Shown one piece after another: positions 41,766 through 53,278 of a DNA stretch of 64,000 bases. Numbering within the stretch: position 1 is the stretch's first letter; the number at the start of each line of letters is the position of its first letter. The translations under genes were made by a program, and so were the position numbers. Under the pieces are notes generated by a model, which ran no database searches, was not told where the DNA came from, and saw nothing but the letters and a program-made list of their open reading frames with translations. This DNA comes from Leisingera aquaemixtae (GTDB lineage Bacteria; Pseudomonadota; Alphaproteobacteria; Rhodobacterales; Rhodobacteraceae): assembly GCF_019801145.1 (NCBI RefSeq), contig NZ_JAHVJQ010000006.1, forward strand, positions 186,001 through 250,000. The letters run 5' to 3'.

Positions 41766-43058
41766 TCAGCCGCAGGCCTTGGCCAATGCCTGGTCAAGAT
41801 CGCGGATCAAATCGTCCGCATCTTCGATCCCGATCGACACGCGCACCACGTTGGGGCTGGCGCCCGCGGCTTCCTGCTGTTCCGGCGTCAGCTGCCGGTG
41901 GGTGGTGGAGGCCGAGTGGATGATCAGCGAGCGGGTGTCGCCGAGGTTGGCCACATGGCTGAAGATTTCCAGCGAGTCCACCAGCTTGATGCAGGCCTCA
42001 TAGCCGCCCTTGACCGCAAAGGTGAACAGCCCGCCGGTGCCCTTGGGATAGAGCTCGCTGGCGCGCTCGTAATAGGGCGAGGACGGCAGGCCTGCATAGG
42101 TCACATAGTCGATCCGGTCGTCATTCTCGAGCCATTCGGCAACCTTGCGGGCGTTCTCGCAATGACGCTGCATTCGCAGGGACAGGGTCTCGACGCCCAG
42201 CAGCGTGTAATGCGCCGCCTGCGGGTTCATCGTCATGCCCAGGTCGCGCAGGCCGATGGCAATGCCGTGGAAGGTAAAGGCCAGCGGGCCGAAGGTCTCA
42301 TGGAACTTGAGCCCGTGATAGGCCGGTTCCGGCGCCGACAGGGACGGGAACTTGTCATTTGCCGACCAGTCGAACTTGCCGCTGTCGACGATGCAGCCGC
42401 CGGTCACGGTGCCGTTGCCGGTCAGGTATTTGGTGGTTGAATGCACCACCAGCGTCGCGCCGTGCTCGATCGGGCGGCACAGGTAGGGCGTGGCAGAGGT
42501 GTTGTCGACGATCAGCGGGATGCCGGCGCCATCGCTGATATCCGCTAGCGCCCGGATGTCGGTCACGTAGCCGCCGGGGTTGGCCACGGATTCGCAGAAC
42601 ACCGCGCGGGTGTTTTCGTCGATCGCCGCCTTGACCGCCTCCAGGTCATCGGTGTCGACGAATTTCGCCGACCAGCCGAAGCGCTTGATGGTCTGGCTGA
42701 ACTGGGTGACGGTGCCGCCATAAAGGCGGGTCGAGGCGACCACGTTGCAGCCCGGCCCCATCAGCGGGAACAGCGCCATGATCTGCGCCGCATGGCCGGA
42801 GGAGCAGCAGACCGCGCCAACACCGCCCTCCAGCGTCGCCAGCCGCTCCTGCAGCACCGCAACGGTGGGGTTGGTCAGGCGGGAATAGATGAAGCCGACT
42901 TCCTGCAGGTTGAACAGCGCCGCCGCGTGCTCGGCATCGCGGAAGACGTAAGCGGTGCTCTGATAGATCGGCGTCTGCCGCGCGCCAGTGGCCGGATCCG
43001 GTTTGGCGCCGGCGTGGATCTGCAAGGTGTCAAAACCATAGGACGGGGCGTCGGTCAT
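41766..43058 (-). CDS. metY: O-acetylhomoserine sulfhydrylase/aminocarboxypropyltransferase
   Basis: A 430-residue PLP enzyme of the Cys/Met metabolism family. The start MTDAPSYGFDTLQIHAG, the TPIYQSTAYVF region, and the PLP lysine in HSTTKYLTGNGTVTGG near residue 210 all fit MetY. It uses sulfide and O-acetylhomoserine to make homocysteine. The ATG at 43058 has GGGAGA upstream at good spacing; the frame is open further up but this is not conserved. No SAM riboswitch was recognised upstream. Confidence 0.93.
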   Translation of the reverse strand: MTDAPSYGFDTLQIHAGAKPDPATGARQTPIYQSTAYVFRDAEHAAALFNLQEVGFIYSRLTNPTVAVLQERLATLEGGVGAVCCSSGHAAQIMALFPLMGPGCNVVASTRLYGGTVTQFSQTIKRFGWSAKFVDTDDLEAVKAAIDENTRAVFCESVANPGGYVTDIRALADISDGAGIPLIVDNTSATPYLCRPIEHGATLVVHSTTKYLTGNGTVTGGCIVDSGKFDWSANDKFPSLSAPEPAYHGLKFHETFGPLAFTFHGIAIGLRDLGMTMNPQAAHYTLLGVETLSLRMQRHCENARKVAEWLENDDRIDYVTYAGLPSSPYYERASELYPKGTGGLFTFAVKGGYEACIKLVDSLEIFSHVANLGDTRSLIIHSASTTHRQLTPEQQEAAGASPNVVRVSIGIEDADDLIRDLDQALAKACG

Positions 43059-43260
43059 CAGTGGGTCTCCCTGAAAGCTCTTCTGTTTCGCGCGCACCAC
43101 AGCATGGCTGGGTCCGGAAGGCAATCGCGCGAATGCCGCAGCGAAACCCTGCCGCCCGCCGCCCGCCGCCTTGCGGCGCCTGCGCTCTCCGGGTTGCGAA
43201 AGCCGGGTATTGGAGTGTCTCTGCGCGCGAGGCGCGGATGGGGCCCTGACATTTGGGGGC
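43059..43260. other. metY upstream spacer
   Basis: About 200 GC-rich bases between metY and the integrase stub. No gene is supported. An in-frame extension of metY exists through here but lacks a ribosome site. The metY promoter was not identified. Confidence 0.35.
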
Positions 43261-43335
43261 TTAGGGGATGCGGCGGCTGAAGTAGAAGACGCCATCCTTC
43301 ACGAAAGTGAACGCAGGCGAAATGGTCTCCGACAT
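43261..43335 (-). pseudogene. N-terminal stub of a tyrosine integrase (DUF6538 type)
   Basis: A 24-codon open frame starts at an ATG (43335) with AAGGAG upstream and ends TAA at 43261. Its peptide contains FVKDGVFYFSRRIP, the start of roseobacter phage-type integrases with a DUF6538 N-terminus, whose next residues are normally ADL. The rest of the integrase is absent downstream. It sits 62 bases beyond the 3' end of tRNA-Thr on the same strand, the usual location of an integrase at an att site. It is best read as the remnant of an excised or deleted element. Confidence 0.7.
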
Positions 43336-43396
43336 GGTCTACGGCTCCTTGCATGTGCAAAAAGCTGGAGTAAAACCAATGCTTTAGCTGAAGTAG

Positions 43397-43472
43397 TGGT
43401 GCCCCCACACGGACTCGAACCGCGGACCTACTGATTACAAATCAGTTGCTCTACCAGCTGAGCTATAGGGGC
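43397..43472 (-). tRNA. tRNA-Thr (TGT)
   Basis: The minus strand gives a full cloverleaf: acceptor GCCCCTA/TGGGGGC, D-arm GCTC...GAGC, anticodon stem ACTGA/TCAGT with loop TTTGTAA (anticodon TGT), T-arm CGCGG/CCGTG with TTCGAGT, discriminator A and encoded CCA (43397-43399). It lies next to an integrase remnant, so it is a likely integration site. Confidence 0.97.
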
Positions 43473-43683
43473 ACTTAGCTGTGGAACCGCGCTTAGCATC
43501 CTTCGCGGGTCCCTCGCAAGAGGTCTTTTTCAGCAAAGGAACAGGCTGGCTGGCACGCGTGGCCGCCGCGCAAATGGCCGGTGCCCAAAGGGGCTGGTCC
43601 CGGATATGCTTGCGCGGCATTGCGGCGAAGTTTCCGGCAACTTCAGCCGCCAGCCTCGGGCCGGATCCGGGGGCCGGTCAGGC
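43473..43683. other. spacer upstream of tRNA-Thr
   Basis: About 210 bases with no supported gene. The tRNA-Thr promoter must lie at its left end on the minus strand, but no clear -35/-10 pair was identified. Confidence 0.3.
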
Positions 43684-44175
43684 TCACTGCAGGGGCTGGC
43701 CGTTGCGACCGAAGGTCAGGCTTTCGCGGCTCAGGTCGTCATAGGTCACCTCGACAGAAACCTGCTGGATCGAGCCCAGCGGATAGCTGCGGTAGGGCAG
43801 GCCGTCTTCTTCCTTGATCATGTTGGGAAAGCCTTCCTCCAGGTGGCAGTCCGGCAGCGGCCAGATTTCCGGCGCCTGTCCGTTCACCCCCAGCTTGACC
43901 TGCGCCAGGCCGCAGCGCCAGGACCACAGATGGGTCACATAGAGCAGGTCCTGGCCGTCGAATTCGCGCACGTGGATCCAGTTGCCGTGGGTGGCGGCCA
44001 GGATCGGCTTCACTTCCAGCGCGGTGGTGAAGCGGCCGGTGGCCTCCTGCGGCTCTGCCGCCAGTGCGGTTTGCGCAGGTGCTGGTTCGGGTGCCGCCGC
44101 CGCGGCTTCCGGTGCGCTGCTGTCCGCCCCGGGCTGCGCCGCAGCCGCGATGATCGCCAGGATCACATCAATCAT
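43684..44175 (-). CDS. hypothetical protein with N-terminal hydrophobic segment
   Basis: A 163-residue protein. The N-terminus MIDVILAIIAAAAQ is a short hydrophobic segment (weak signal or anchor). An Ala/Pro/Glu linker follows to about residue 45, then a compact domain containing HGNWIHVREFDGQDLLYVTH, a WSWRCGL motif and WPLPDCHLEEGFPN. The two cysteines could pair if exported. The pattern appears conserved rather than random, but I do not recognise a family. It is divergent from the glycosyltransferase-like gene at 44342. Confidence 0.65.
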   Translation of the reverse strand: MIDVILAIIAAAAQPGADSSAPEAAAAAPEPAPAQTALAAEPQEATGRFTTALEVKPILAATHGNWIHVREFDGQDLLYVTHLWSWRCGLAQVKLGVNGQAPEIWPLPDCHLEEGFPNMIKEEDGLPYRSYPLGSIQQVSVEVTYDDLSRESLTFGRNGQPLQ

Positions 44176-44341
44176 AATCTGTCTCCGCTTGCGGCGCCCT
44201 ATGCGTCACAGGGCCGCCCGAATGTCCCAATGGCCTGTTGCGCGGCATCCTGCCGGCTTATAGCTACCGTAGCAGGCAGGTCTGCCCGCACCCTTAACAG
44301 CAGTCCTAACCGCCCGGCAGAGACGGAAAACGGGGAAAACA

Positions 44342-45331
44342 ATGGCAAATGCCCCCTTCAACGTGATGGTTGTCGGCCAATCTGGCCGGCTGCAGTACGA
44401 GGCGCTGCTGTTTGCCGCGTCGCTGCGCCAGTGTTCCCCGGGGTTTGCCGGCCGCCTGTTTGTGGCGGTGCCGCAGCCGGGCCCGCTGTGGGACAAGGAC
44501 CCCGGCATCCGCAATCAGGATGTCCTGCAGGCGCTTGCGGATCTGGGCGCGGAGATCCTGCCGTTCGACAGCACGGTGTTCGGGGCGGCTTACCCCTATG
44601 GCAACAAGATCGAAGCGCTGCAGGCGCTGCCGCAGGGCGAGCGGTTTGTGTTCTTTGACACCGACACGCTGATCACCGGCGAACTGGCGGAGGTTCCGTT
44701 TGATTTCTCCCGCCCCTCGGCGTCCCTCAGGGTGGAGGGCACCTGGCCCAAGCCGACGCTTTACGGGCCGGGCTACGCCGGGATCTGGCAGGCGCTGTAT
44801 TCCCGCTTCGGCCTCGATTTCCAGGCCAGCCTCGACTTCAGCCAGCCGGATGAATACTGGAAGCGCTACCTCTACTTCAATGCGGGCTTCTTCTATGGCG
44901 CCTGCCCGCGGGCCTTCGGCAAGCGGTTCCTGGTCTATGCGCAATCGGTCCGGAACGACCCGCCGCCGGAACTGGCGGGCCAAAGCCTGGACCCCTGGCT
45001 GGACCAGATCGTGCTGCCCCTGGTGATCCATTCCTTCGGCGGCGGCCGGGATGCGCTTCCGGCAGGCTATCTCGACGGCGAAACCAGCTGCCATTACCGG
45101 TTGTTCCCGCTGCTTTATGCGCGCGAAAGCGACCGGGTGGTGGAGGTGCTGCACGAGGTTGCCGCGCCGAACCGGATCAAGAAGGTGCTGAAGGGCTACG
45201 AGCCGATCAAGCGCATGGTCTACCAGGGCCGCGGCGAGAAAGTGCGGGCGCTGTTCGACCGCGAAAACCTGCCCCGGCGCGAGCAGGCGATCCGCAACCG
45301 GATCAAATCAGAAGGCTTCTGGATGCGCTGA
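44342..45331 (+). CDS. putative GT-A type glycosyltransferase
   Basis: A 329-residue protein. It begins with a nucleotide-binding-like segment and contains FFDTDTLITG at about residues 104-113, a DxD motif typical of GT-A glycosyltransferases. Later it has YFNAGFFYGACPRAFG and LDQIVLPLVIHSFGGG, similar to transferases that retain a N-x-G-x-x patch after the DxD. The C-terminal third is basic. No signal peptide. Donor and acceptor are unknown. No sugar gene is adjacent; the capsule genes are 35 kb away. Confidence 0.65.
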   Translation: MANAPFNVMVVGQSGRLQYEALLFAASLRQCSPGFAGRLFVAVPQPGPLWDKDPGIRNQDVLQALADLGAEILPFDSTVFGAAYPYGNKIEALQALPQGERFVFFDTDTLITGELAEVPFDFSRPSASLRVEGTWPKPTLYGPGYAGIWQALYSRFGLDFQASLDFSQPDEYWKRYLYFNAGFFYGACPRAFGKRFLVYAQSVRNDPPPELAGQSLDPWLDQIVLPLVIHSFGGGRDALPAGYLDGETSCHYRLFPLLYARESDRVVEVLHEVAAPNRIKKVLKGYEPIKRMVYQGRGEKVRALFDRENLPRREQAIRNRIKSEGFWMR

Positions 45332-45337
45332 GGCGGG

Positions 45338-46696
45338 TCAGCCCTGAAGCGCCCGCTCGATGCCGCGGGCAAACTGCAGCAGCCGCGCATCCGATCCTTT
45401 CGGCCCGGTGATATGCAGCCCGGCCGGCATCCCGTCAGCGGATTGACCAAAGGGGATCGAGATTGAGGGCAGCTCCATCGGCGGCGTCAGCGTCACCGTG
45501 CACCAGTCCTCGGTGATCTCTCCGTCGCGCAGGTCCGCGGAAAACGGCATGCCTGTGGCGGTGGGCCAGAGGGCGAAGTCATAGCGTTCAAAGAATGCGG
45601 TTACGTCCGTCCAGACCCGGGCGCGGGTTGTCTGATAGGCAATCAGCTCCGTCAGGCCGCGCCCTTCGGCCTGGGCACAGGCGGTGCGGTAGCTTTCGCC
45701 AGCCAGCGCCATGTCCGGCGCCAGCGCCGCACGGATCTGAAGCGCGCATTGGCCGCGGATGATATCGCCATGCGCCATGAGCGGCTCCAGCGGCGGTGCG
45801 TCTTCTGCCACTTGCCAGCCCATGTCCTGGCAAAGCCTTTCAACCGGGGCAATCGCGGCCAGCACCGACCGCTCCACGCTGGCCCCGAACGGCGCTAGCG
45901 ACAGCGCCACCCGGCCAGAACGCGGGGCAGGAGGCTGTTCCAGGTCCGCCAGCCGCGGCAGCGCCTGCCAGAAGCCCAGCGGCTGGCAGGCCGCATTGCC
46001 CTGCATCACCTCCAGCATCAGCACCAGGTCCCGCACTGTCCGCGCCATCGACCCCGGCACCGACAGCCCGTCAAAGGGCGCCGGGTTCGGGCCATAGGGG
46101 ATCAGGCCGGAGGTCGGGCGCATCCCCACGACGCCGCACCAGGCGGCGGGCGTGCGGGTGCTGCCGCCAAGGTCGGAACCATCGGCCAGCGCCGCCATGC
46201 CTGCCGCCAGCGCTGCCGCCGCGCCGCCGGAACTGCCTGCTACCGATTTCTGGGGGGCCAGCGGGTTGCGGGTGGTGCCCGCGACCAGATTGGTTGTCTG
46301 GCCGGACAGCGTGAACTCTGGTGTATTGGTCTTGCCGGTAATCACCGCACCGGCTGCGCGCAGCCGGGCCACATGCAGCGCGTCGTGATCCGGCACATGT
46401 GATTCAAAGCTCCGCGAGCCCCAGGTGGTGCGCAGGCCCTCGGTTTCGAAGCAATCCTTGATGGCTACTGGCAGCCCATGCAGCGGCCCGGCAAATTCCC
46501 CGCGTGCGGCCATCGCATCCAGCTCCGCAGCCCGCGCCTCAGCCGCTGCCCAATCCAGTGTGATGAAAGCGTTAACCGTGCCCTCCCGCGCCTCGGTCTG
46601 CGCCTTGTGGGCCGCCAGCACCTCCCGCGCGCTTAGCTCCCGCGCACGCAGCTTGGCGGCCATCGATTCGGCGGTGAGCGCGGTGATATCGGTCAT
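45338..46696 (-). CDS. amidase signature family hydrolase
   Basis: A 452-residue protein of the amidase signature family. The catalytic Lys is in LPVAIKDCFET (about residue 82), and the Ser-cisSer-Lys region is SVAGSSGGAAAALAAG followed by GSDLGGSTRTPAAWCG. The ATG at 46696 starts the family region; the longer in-frame start adds only low-complexity residues. Such enzymes cleave amides, nitrile-derived compounds or Glu-tRNA, but the linked genes give no clue. GatA is unlikely, as gatB/gatC are absent. Confidence 0.9.
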   Translation of the reverse strand: MTDITALTAESMAAKLRARELSAREVLAAHKAQTEAREGTVNAFITLDWAAAEARAAELDAMAARGEFAGPLHGLPVAIKDCFETEGLRTTWGSRSFESHVPDHDALHVARLRAAGAVITGKTNTPEFTLSGQTTNLVAGTTRNPLAPQKSVAGSSGGAAAALAAGMAALADGSDLGGSTRTPAAWCGVVGMRPTSGLIPYGPNPAPFDGLSVPGSMARTVRDLVLMLEVMQGNAACQPLGFWQALPRLADLEQPPAPRSGRVALSLAPFGASVERSVLAAIAPVERLCQDMGWQVAEDAPPLEPLMAHGDIIRGQCALQIRAALAPDMALAGESYRTACAQAEGRGLTELIAYQTTRARVWTDVTAFFERYDFALWPTATGMPFSADLRDGEITEDWCTVTLTPPMELPSISIPFGQSADGMPAGLHITGPKGSDARLLQFARGIERALQG

Positions 46697-46811
46697 GCGG
46701 CGGGTCTCCGGGTCGAGGTGGCAGCGGTGCTGCCGCGACCCTAGGGAGCCTGCCCGCTCAGCTCCGTCCTGAAACCGGCCTGAAAACCGCCTGCCAGCGA
46801 CCTTGCCGCGG

Positions 46812-47516
46812 TCAGCGGCGCAGCCAGCGGTGCACGGCATCTTTGGCCTTGCTGCAAGCATCCGGCAGAGCGGCGCCCTGCGCCAGATGGCAGGCGGCGG
46901 CGGTGGCAAGGCTGCATCCAGTGCCGCGTTTTGAAACCGGCAGCCGCTGCGCCGCAAGGGGAATGACAGCGCCGTCCTGTGTGAACAGCAGGTCGGTGCA
47001 CTCGGTGCCGGTTCCGTGCCCGCCCTTGACCAGCACAGCCTGCACGCCTTGGGCCAGCAGCGCCGCAGCCTTCACTTCAATTGAGCCGCCGACGCCTGCC
47101 AGCACTTCCAGCTCCGCCAGATTGGGCGTGACCAGCGCCGCGCGGCGCAGCAAGGTGCCAAACCCGTCCGCGTCCATCAGCGTGCCGCCGGAACTGGCCT
47201 TCAGAACCGGGTCCAGCACAATGGGCAGCCCGGCTGGCAGGGCAAGGCCCACAGCCTCTGCCGCCTCAGCAGAGCCAAGCATGCCGATCTTGACGGCTCC
47301 CGGCGCCGGGGCTGTTGCCAGGGCAGCGTGGACCTGTTCTGCCACAGCCGTGGGCGGGCAGGGGTGAACACCCAGAACCGCCGCATCTGTCTGCACGGTG
47401 ACGGCTGTCACCACCGGACGGACCGTAACGGCCAGCTCTGCGGCCATTGCCGTATCCCGTGTCAGCCCCGCACCGCCGCTGCTGTCGGTGCCGCCAATGG
47501 CCAGGATCACCGTCAT
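46812..47516 (-). CDS. thiD: hydroxymethylpyrimidine (phosphate) kinase ThiD
   Basis: A 234-residue ribokinase-fold enzyme. The start contains AIGGTDSSGGAGLTRD (residues 6-21). Later it has LDPVLKASSGGTLMD, LVTPNLAELEVL and KGGHGTGTECTD, and near the C-terminus KRGTGCSLATA with the catalytic GTGC. It phosphorylates hydroxymethylpyrimidine phosphate for thiamine synthesis. It is the last gene of the thiC operon; its ATG at 47516 overlaps the thiF stop (ATGA). Confidence 0.93.
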   Translation of the reverse strand: MTVILAIGGTDSSGGAGLTRDTAMAAELAVTVRPVVTAVTVQTDAAVLGVHPCPPTAVAEQVHAALATAPAPGAVKIGMLGSAEAAEAVGLALPAGLPIVLDPVLKASSGGTLMDADGFGTLLRRAALVTPNLAELEVLAGVGGSIEVKAAALLAQGVQAVLVKGGHGTGTECTDLLFTQDGAVIPLAAQRLPVSKRGTGCSLATAAACHLAQGAALPDACSKAKDAVHRWLRR

Positions 47517-48481
47517 GCGCTGTTCCCTGCGGCGAGCAGGGCCAGATCGCTGTACCCCGCTTGCCGCAGATCCTGCGCCGCGCCCCAGGCCCGCAGCCCG
47601 CTGCGGCAGCACAGCACGACCCGCCCTTCGCGCGGCAGACCCGCGGCGGGCAGATCCGCGCGGGCGATCCGCAGGGCCTGCGGCACCGGCAACTCAGGCG
47701 CCTCCGTGGTGTCACGCAGCTCGATCACCGTGTCCTGGGCCGTGATGTGGCTGGCAGCGATGAATGGCAGGGCACCCTCCGGCTCCTCGGCTTCGTCAAA
47801 GCGGAAGGAACTAACCTGCAAATCCTCCAGCCGGAAAACAAACAGCTGCCCCAGTGGCGAGGGCCGGTGATCCAGCAGCGCCTTCAGCGCCAGTTGCGCC
47901 TGCAGGGCGCCGACCATGCCCACCACAGGCCCCATCACACCGGCGGTTGCGCAGGTTGCGGCCTGTGCGGGCAGGTCCGGGAACACCGCCCGCAGCGACG
48001 GCGCGCCGCCGCAGAAGCCCCCGGCATAGCCCGACTGCCCAAGCGCAGAGGCCGAAATCAGCGCCTTGCCCTGCCTCAGGCACTCGTCCGAGAGGATATA
48101 AGTTACCGCAAAACTGTCCGCCGCATCTACCACCAGATCGGCGTCCGCCACAATCTGCTCCGCGTTAGCTGCGTCAAGGCGCCGGGCCTGCGCTGTGACC
48201 TGTAGGTCCGGATTGGCCGCCAGCAGGTGCTGCCGGGCCGCCTCCGCCTTGGGCAAACCGATGTCTGCGGTGGAATAGAGCACCTGCCGGTGCAGGTTGC
48301 TCTCCTCCACCACGTCGCCATCCATCACCGTGATCCGCCCGACACCCGCGCCGCCCAGGTATTGCAGCACCGGACAGCCAAGCCCCCCGGCGCCTACCAC
48401 CAGCACATGGGCGCGGGCGAGGCGTGCCTGGCCCTCTGCACCGACCTCCGGCAGGATCATCTGGCGCGCATAGCGGCTCAT
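47513..48481 (-). CDS. thiF: ThiF/MoeB-type adenylyltransferase fused to a rhodanese-like domain
   Basis: A 322-residue protein. Residues 1 to about 215 form an E1-like adenylyltransferase: VLVVGAGGLGCPVLQYL (ATP binding), DGDVVEESNLHRQ, VDAADSFAVTY. The cysteine of CATAGVMGP corresponds to the ThiF cysteine that can join ThiS. Residues about 225-322 are rhodanese-like, with an active loop CCRSGLR at residues 291-297. The two CxxC zinc pairs common in ThiF/MoeB are not seen. It probably adenylates and sulfurates ThiS in one polypeptide. It overlaps thiE and thiD at both ends. Confidence 0.9.
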   Translation of the reverse strand: MSRYARQMILPEVGAEGQARLARAHVLVVGAGGLGCPVLQYLGGAGVGRITVMDGDVVEESNLHRQVLYSTADIGLPKAEAARQHLLAANPDLQVTAQARRLDAANAEQIVADADLVVDAADSFAVTYILSDECLRQGKALISASALGQSGYAGGFCGGAPSLRAVFPDLPAQAATCATAGVMGPVVGMVGALQAQLALKALLDHRPSPLGQLFVFRLEDLQVSSFRFDEAEEPEGALPFIAASHITAQDTVIELRDTTEAPELPVPQALRIARADLPAAGLPREGRVVLCCRSGLRAWGAAQDLRQAGYSDLALLAAGNSA

Positions 48482-49083
48482 GCGTCCTCCCGGATCCGGC
48501 AAGCCTCCACCCATTCGCGGGTGCGGGCCTCAGGATCATCGGCTATCTGGATGTCTGTCACCACCGCAGCGCTGTCGGCGCCCGCTGCAAAGACCCCCGG
48601 CAGCCGCTCCGGCGTCAGCCCGCCGATGGCCACCAGCGGCACATCGCCTGCCATTTGCTTCCAGCGCGTCACCCGCTCCAGCCCCTGCGGCCCCCATTTC
48701 ATCTTCTTCAGGAGCGTCGGATAGACCGGACCCAGCGCCACATACTCCGGCCCAAGGGACAAGGCGCGGTCCAGCTCCGCCTCGTCATGGGTCGACAGGC
48801 CAAAGCGGACCCCCTTGCGGCGCAGCGCGGCAAAGTCGGCACTGTCCATGTCCTCCTGCCCCAGGTGCACAAAGCCGCAGTTCAGATCCAGCGCCGCCTG
48901 CCAATAGTCATTGACCACCAGCTGCGCATCATGCACCGCGCAGAAATCCCGCGCCCGGGCGATCTGGCGGCGCACCTCGGCCTCCGGCTGGTCCTTGATG
49001 CGCAGCTGCACCAGTTTGGCGCCTTGAGGAACCAGCAGCTCCAGACGGCCGACATGACCGGCAATCAAATAAAACCGTTCCAT
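48478..49083 (-). CDS. thiE: thiamine phosphate synthase ThiE
   Basis: A 201-residue TIM barrel (adding 49086 gives one more Met). Motifs include VQLRIKD near residues 26-32, LVVNDYW, GFVHLGQEDM, YVALGPVYPT and VAIGGLTPERLPGVFAAGADSAAVV. It couples the pyrimidine pyrophosphate and thiazole phosphate. It overlaps thiG (stop at 49083) and thiF, so it is part of the tightly packed thiamine operon. Confidence 0.94.
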   Translation of the reverse strand: MERFYLIAGHVGRLELLVPQGAKLVQLRIKDQPEAEVRRQIARARDFCAVHDAQLVVNDYWQAALDLNCGFVHLGQEDMDSADFAALRRKGVRFGLSTHDEAELDRALSLGPEYVALGPVYPTLLKKMKWGPQGLERVTRWKQMAGDVPLVAIGGLTPERLPGVFAAGADSAAVVTDIQIADDPEARTREWVEACRIREDA

Positions 49084-49850
49084 CATGCAAACTCCGCCAT
49101 TCCCAGAACCGGGGTTGAGGGCACCGCCATGTCGCGCCGCTCCATCGGATCGGCAGCAAAGCCGGCACGGCCTGCCTCAACCGCCAGCGCCATTGCCCGG
49201 GCCATCCCGGCAGGGTCGCCGGCCTTGGCCACGGCAGTGTTCAGCAGCACCGCGTCCATGCCCAGCTCCATCGCCTGGGCCGCGTCCGAAGGGCGCCCGA
49301 TGCCGGCGTCCACAATCAGCGGGACATCCGGAAAATGCGCCCGCATCGCGCGCAAGGCATCCGGGTTGCGCAGGCCCTGGCCGGAGCCGATCGGCGCGCC
49401 CCAGGGCATCAGCACTTCGCAGCCCGCCTCCAAGAGCTTCGCCCCGACCACCAGATCATCGGTGGTATAGGGGAACACCTGGAACCCCTCGCCGCACAGG
49501 ATGCGCGCCGCCTCCACCAGCCCGAACACATCCGGCTGCAGCGTGTCGGAATGGCCGATCACCTCCAGCTTGATCCAGGGCGTATCGAACAACTCCCGCG
49601 CCATTTGGGCGGTGGTCACGGCCTCCTGCACCGAATGGCAGCCGGCCGTATTGGGCAGGATGCGGCAGCCGGTTTCCCGCAGCCCCTGCCAGAAGCCCGC
49701 ACCCGAGCCATCGGCGGTCTCGCGGCGCAGGGAAACGGTGAGGATCTCCGTGCCGCTGGATTTCACCGCCTCCGCCAGAACGGCGGGTGAGGGGTATTGC
49801 GCGGTGCCCAAAAGCAGGCGCGAGGTGATTTCACTTCCGTAAACCCTCAT
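49083..49850 (-). CDS. thiG: thiazole synthase ThiG
   Basis: A 255-residue protein with ThiG signatures: [16 protein letters not shown] (residues 7-22), the [11 protein letters not shown] stretch, the Schiff-base lysine in [10 protein letters not shown] near residue 93, and the [13 protein letters not shown] and [17 protein letters not shown] phosphate-binding motifs. It forms the thiazole ring with ThiS-thiocarboxylate and the ThiO product. It starts one base after the thiS stop. Confidence 0.95.
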   Translation of the reverse strand: MRVYGSEITSRLLLGTAQYPSPAVLAEAVKSSGTEILTVSLRRETADGSGAGFWQGLRETGCRILPNTAGCHSVQEAVTTAQMARELFDTPWIKLEVIGHSDTLQPDVFGLVEAARILCGEGFQVFPYTTDDLVVGAKLLEAGCEVLMPWGAPIGSGQGLRNPDALRAMRAHFPDVPLIVDAGIGRPSDAAQAMELGMDAVLLNTAVAKAGDPAGMARAMALAVEAGRAGFAADPMERRDMAVPSTPVLGMAEFA

Positions 49851-50017
49851 CTCAGCCTCCCTGCATCGGGGCGAGCACTTCCAGCTGGTCGCCTTCGGCC
49901 AGCTGCGTCACCGCCCGCTGGCTGCGGGCCACAAAGCTGCCGTTCAGCGCGGTGGCAACCGCAGGGCTGGCAAACCCCAGTTCCTGCAGTGCGGCCTCCA
50001 CGGTGCCGCCCGCAACC

Positions 50018-52821
<2,804 letters not shown>

Positions 52822-52865
52822 TCAAAAACACCAATTGAGCCGGGACGGAGGAAAACGGGCAGGGG

Positions 52866-52896
52866 GGGTGTACAGCCGGTGTACGGCCGGTGCACG
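52866..52896. repeat. tandem 11-base repeats in the thiC leader
   Basis: On the minus strand three imperfect 11-base units follow one another (GTGCACCGGCC, GTACACCGGCT, GTACACCCCCC). They lie between the TPP aptamer and the thiC ribosome site. They could form alternative pairings in the expression platform. Confidence 0.4.
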
Positions 52897-52951
52897 CATG
52901 CTGCCTGTTCGAAACACGGGTTGCCGCCGGGGGCGCCGCGCCATGCTTCTA

Positions 52952-53060
52952 GCTTCCTACGCCAGTATCAACTGGGTCAGGTTCAAAGGGTCGCGCCGCC
53001 GGTCCGGGATGCCCCGTACCATGACGCCTCTCAGTCCCTTGGGCGGGACTCCCCTGCGTG
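52952..53060 (-). promoter_or_regulatory. TPP riboswitch (THI element)
   Basis: On the minus strand the aptamer has its conserved pieces in order: CAGGGGAGTCC, GGGACTGAGAGG, then ACCCTTTGAACCTGA and CTGGCGTAGGAAGC. It lies about 155 bases upstream of thiC. No terminator is obvious after it, so translational control through the thiC ribosome site is likely. Confidence 0.97.
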
Positions 53061-53066
53061 CCTATA

Positions 53067-53096
53067 GGGCTAGGGGAGGTGCGGGGTTTGCGTCAA
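53067..53096 (-). promoter_or_regulatory. thiC operon promoter
   Basis: Minus strand TTGACG (53096-53091), an 18-base spacer and TAGCCC (53072-53067). The predicted start at about 53060 coincides with the 5' end of the TPP aptamer. Confidence 0.55.
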
Positions 53097-53195
53097 CCGG
53101 AATCTTTGTAGATTATTTTTTGGTATTAATATCAATTCTGTATTGGCCTTATTGGCGCGGTATTGGGGCAAATCGCTGCAGCGCAGCTTTGATGC

Positions 53196-53224
53196 TTGAT
53201 CGGGGGCTGCAAAATTATCTATAA
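53196..53224 (+). promoter_or_regulatory. bioB promoter with overlapping BioR operator
   Basis: TTGATC (53196-53201), a 17-base spacer and CTATAA (53219-53224) form a good promoter. The BioR consensus TTATCTATAA occupies 53215-53224 and covers the -10 element, so a bound repressor would block transcription when biotin is plentiful. The bioR gene itself is not in the window. Confidence 0.85.
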
Positions 53225-53278
53225 AAACCGGAAGCGCCATCCGCGCATGGCCAACAGGTATAGAGAACAGGAGACAGC

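Noticed and set aside
43059-43260. SAM-II riboswitch upstream of metY
   Set aside because: Expected in some alphaproteobacteria, but the conserved SAM-II core was not found in this stretch.
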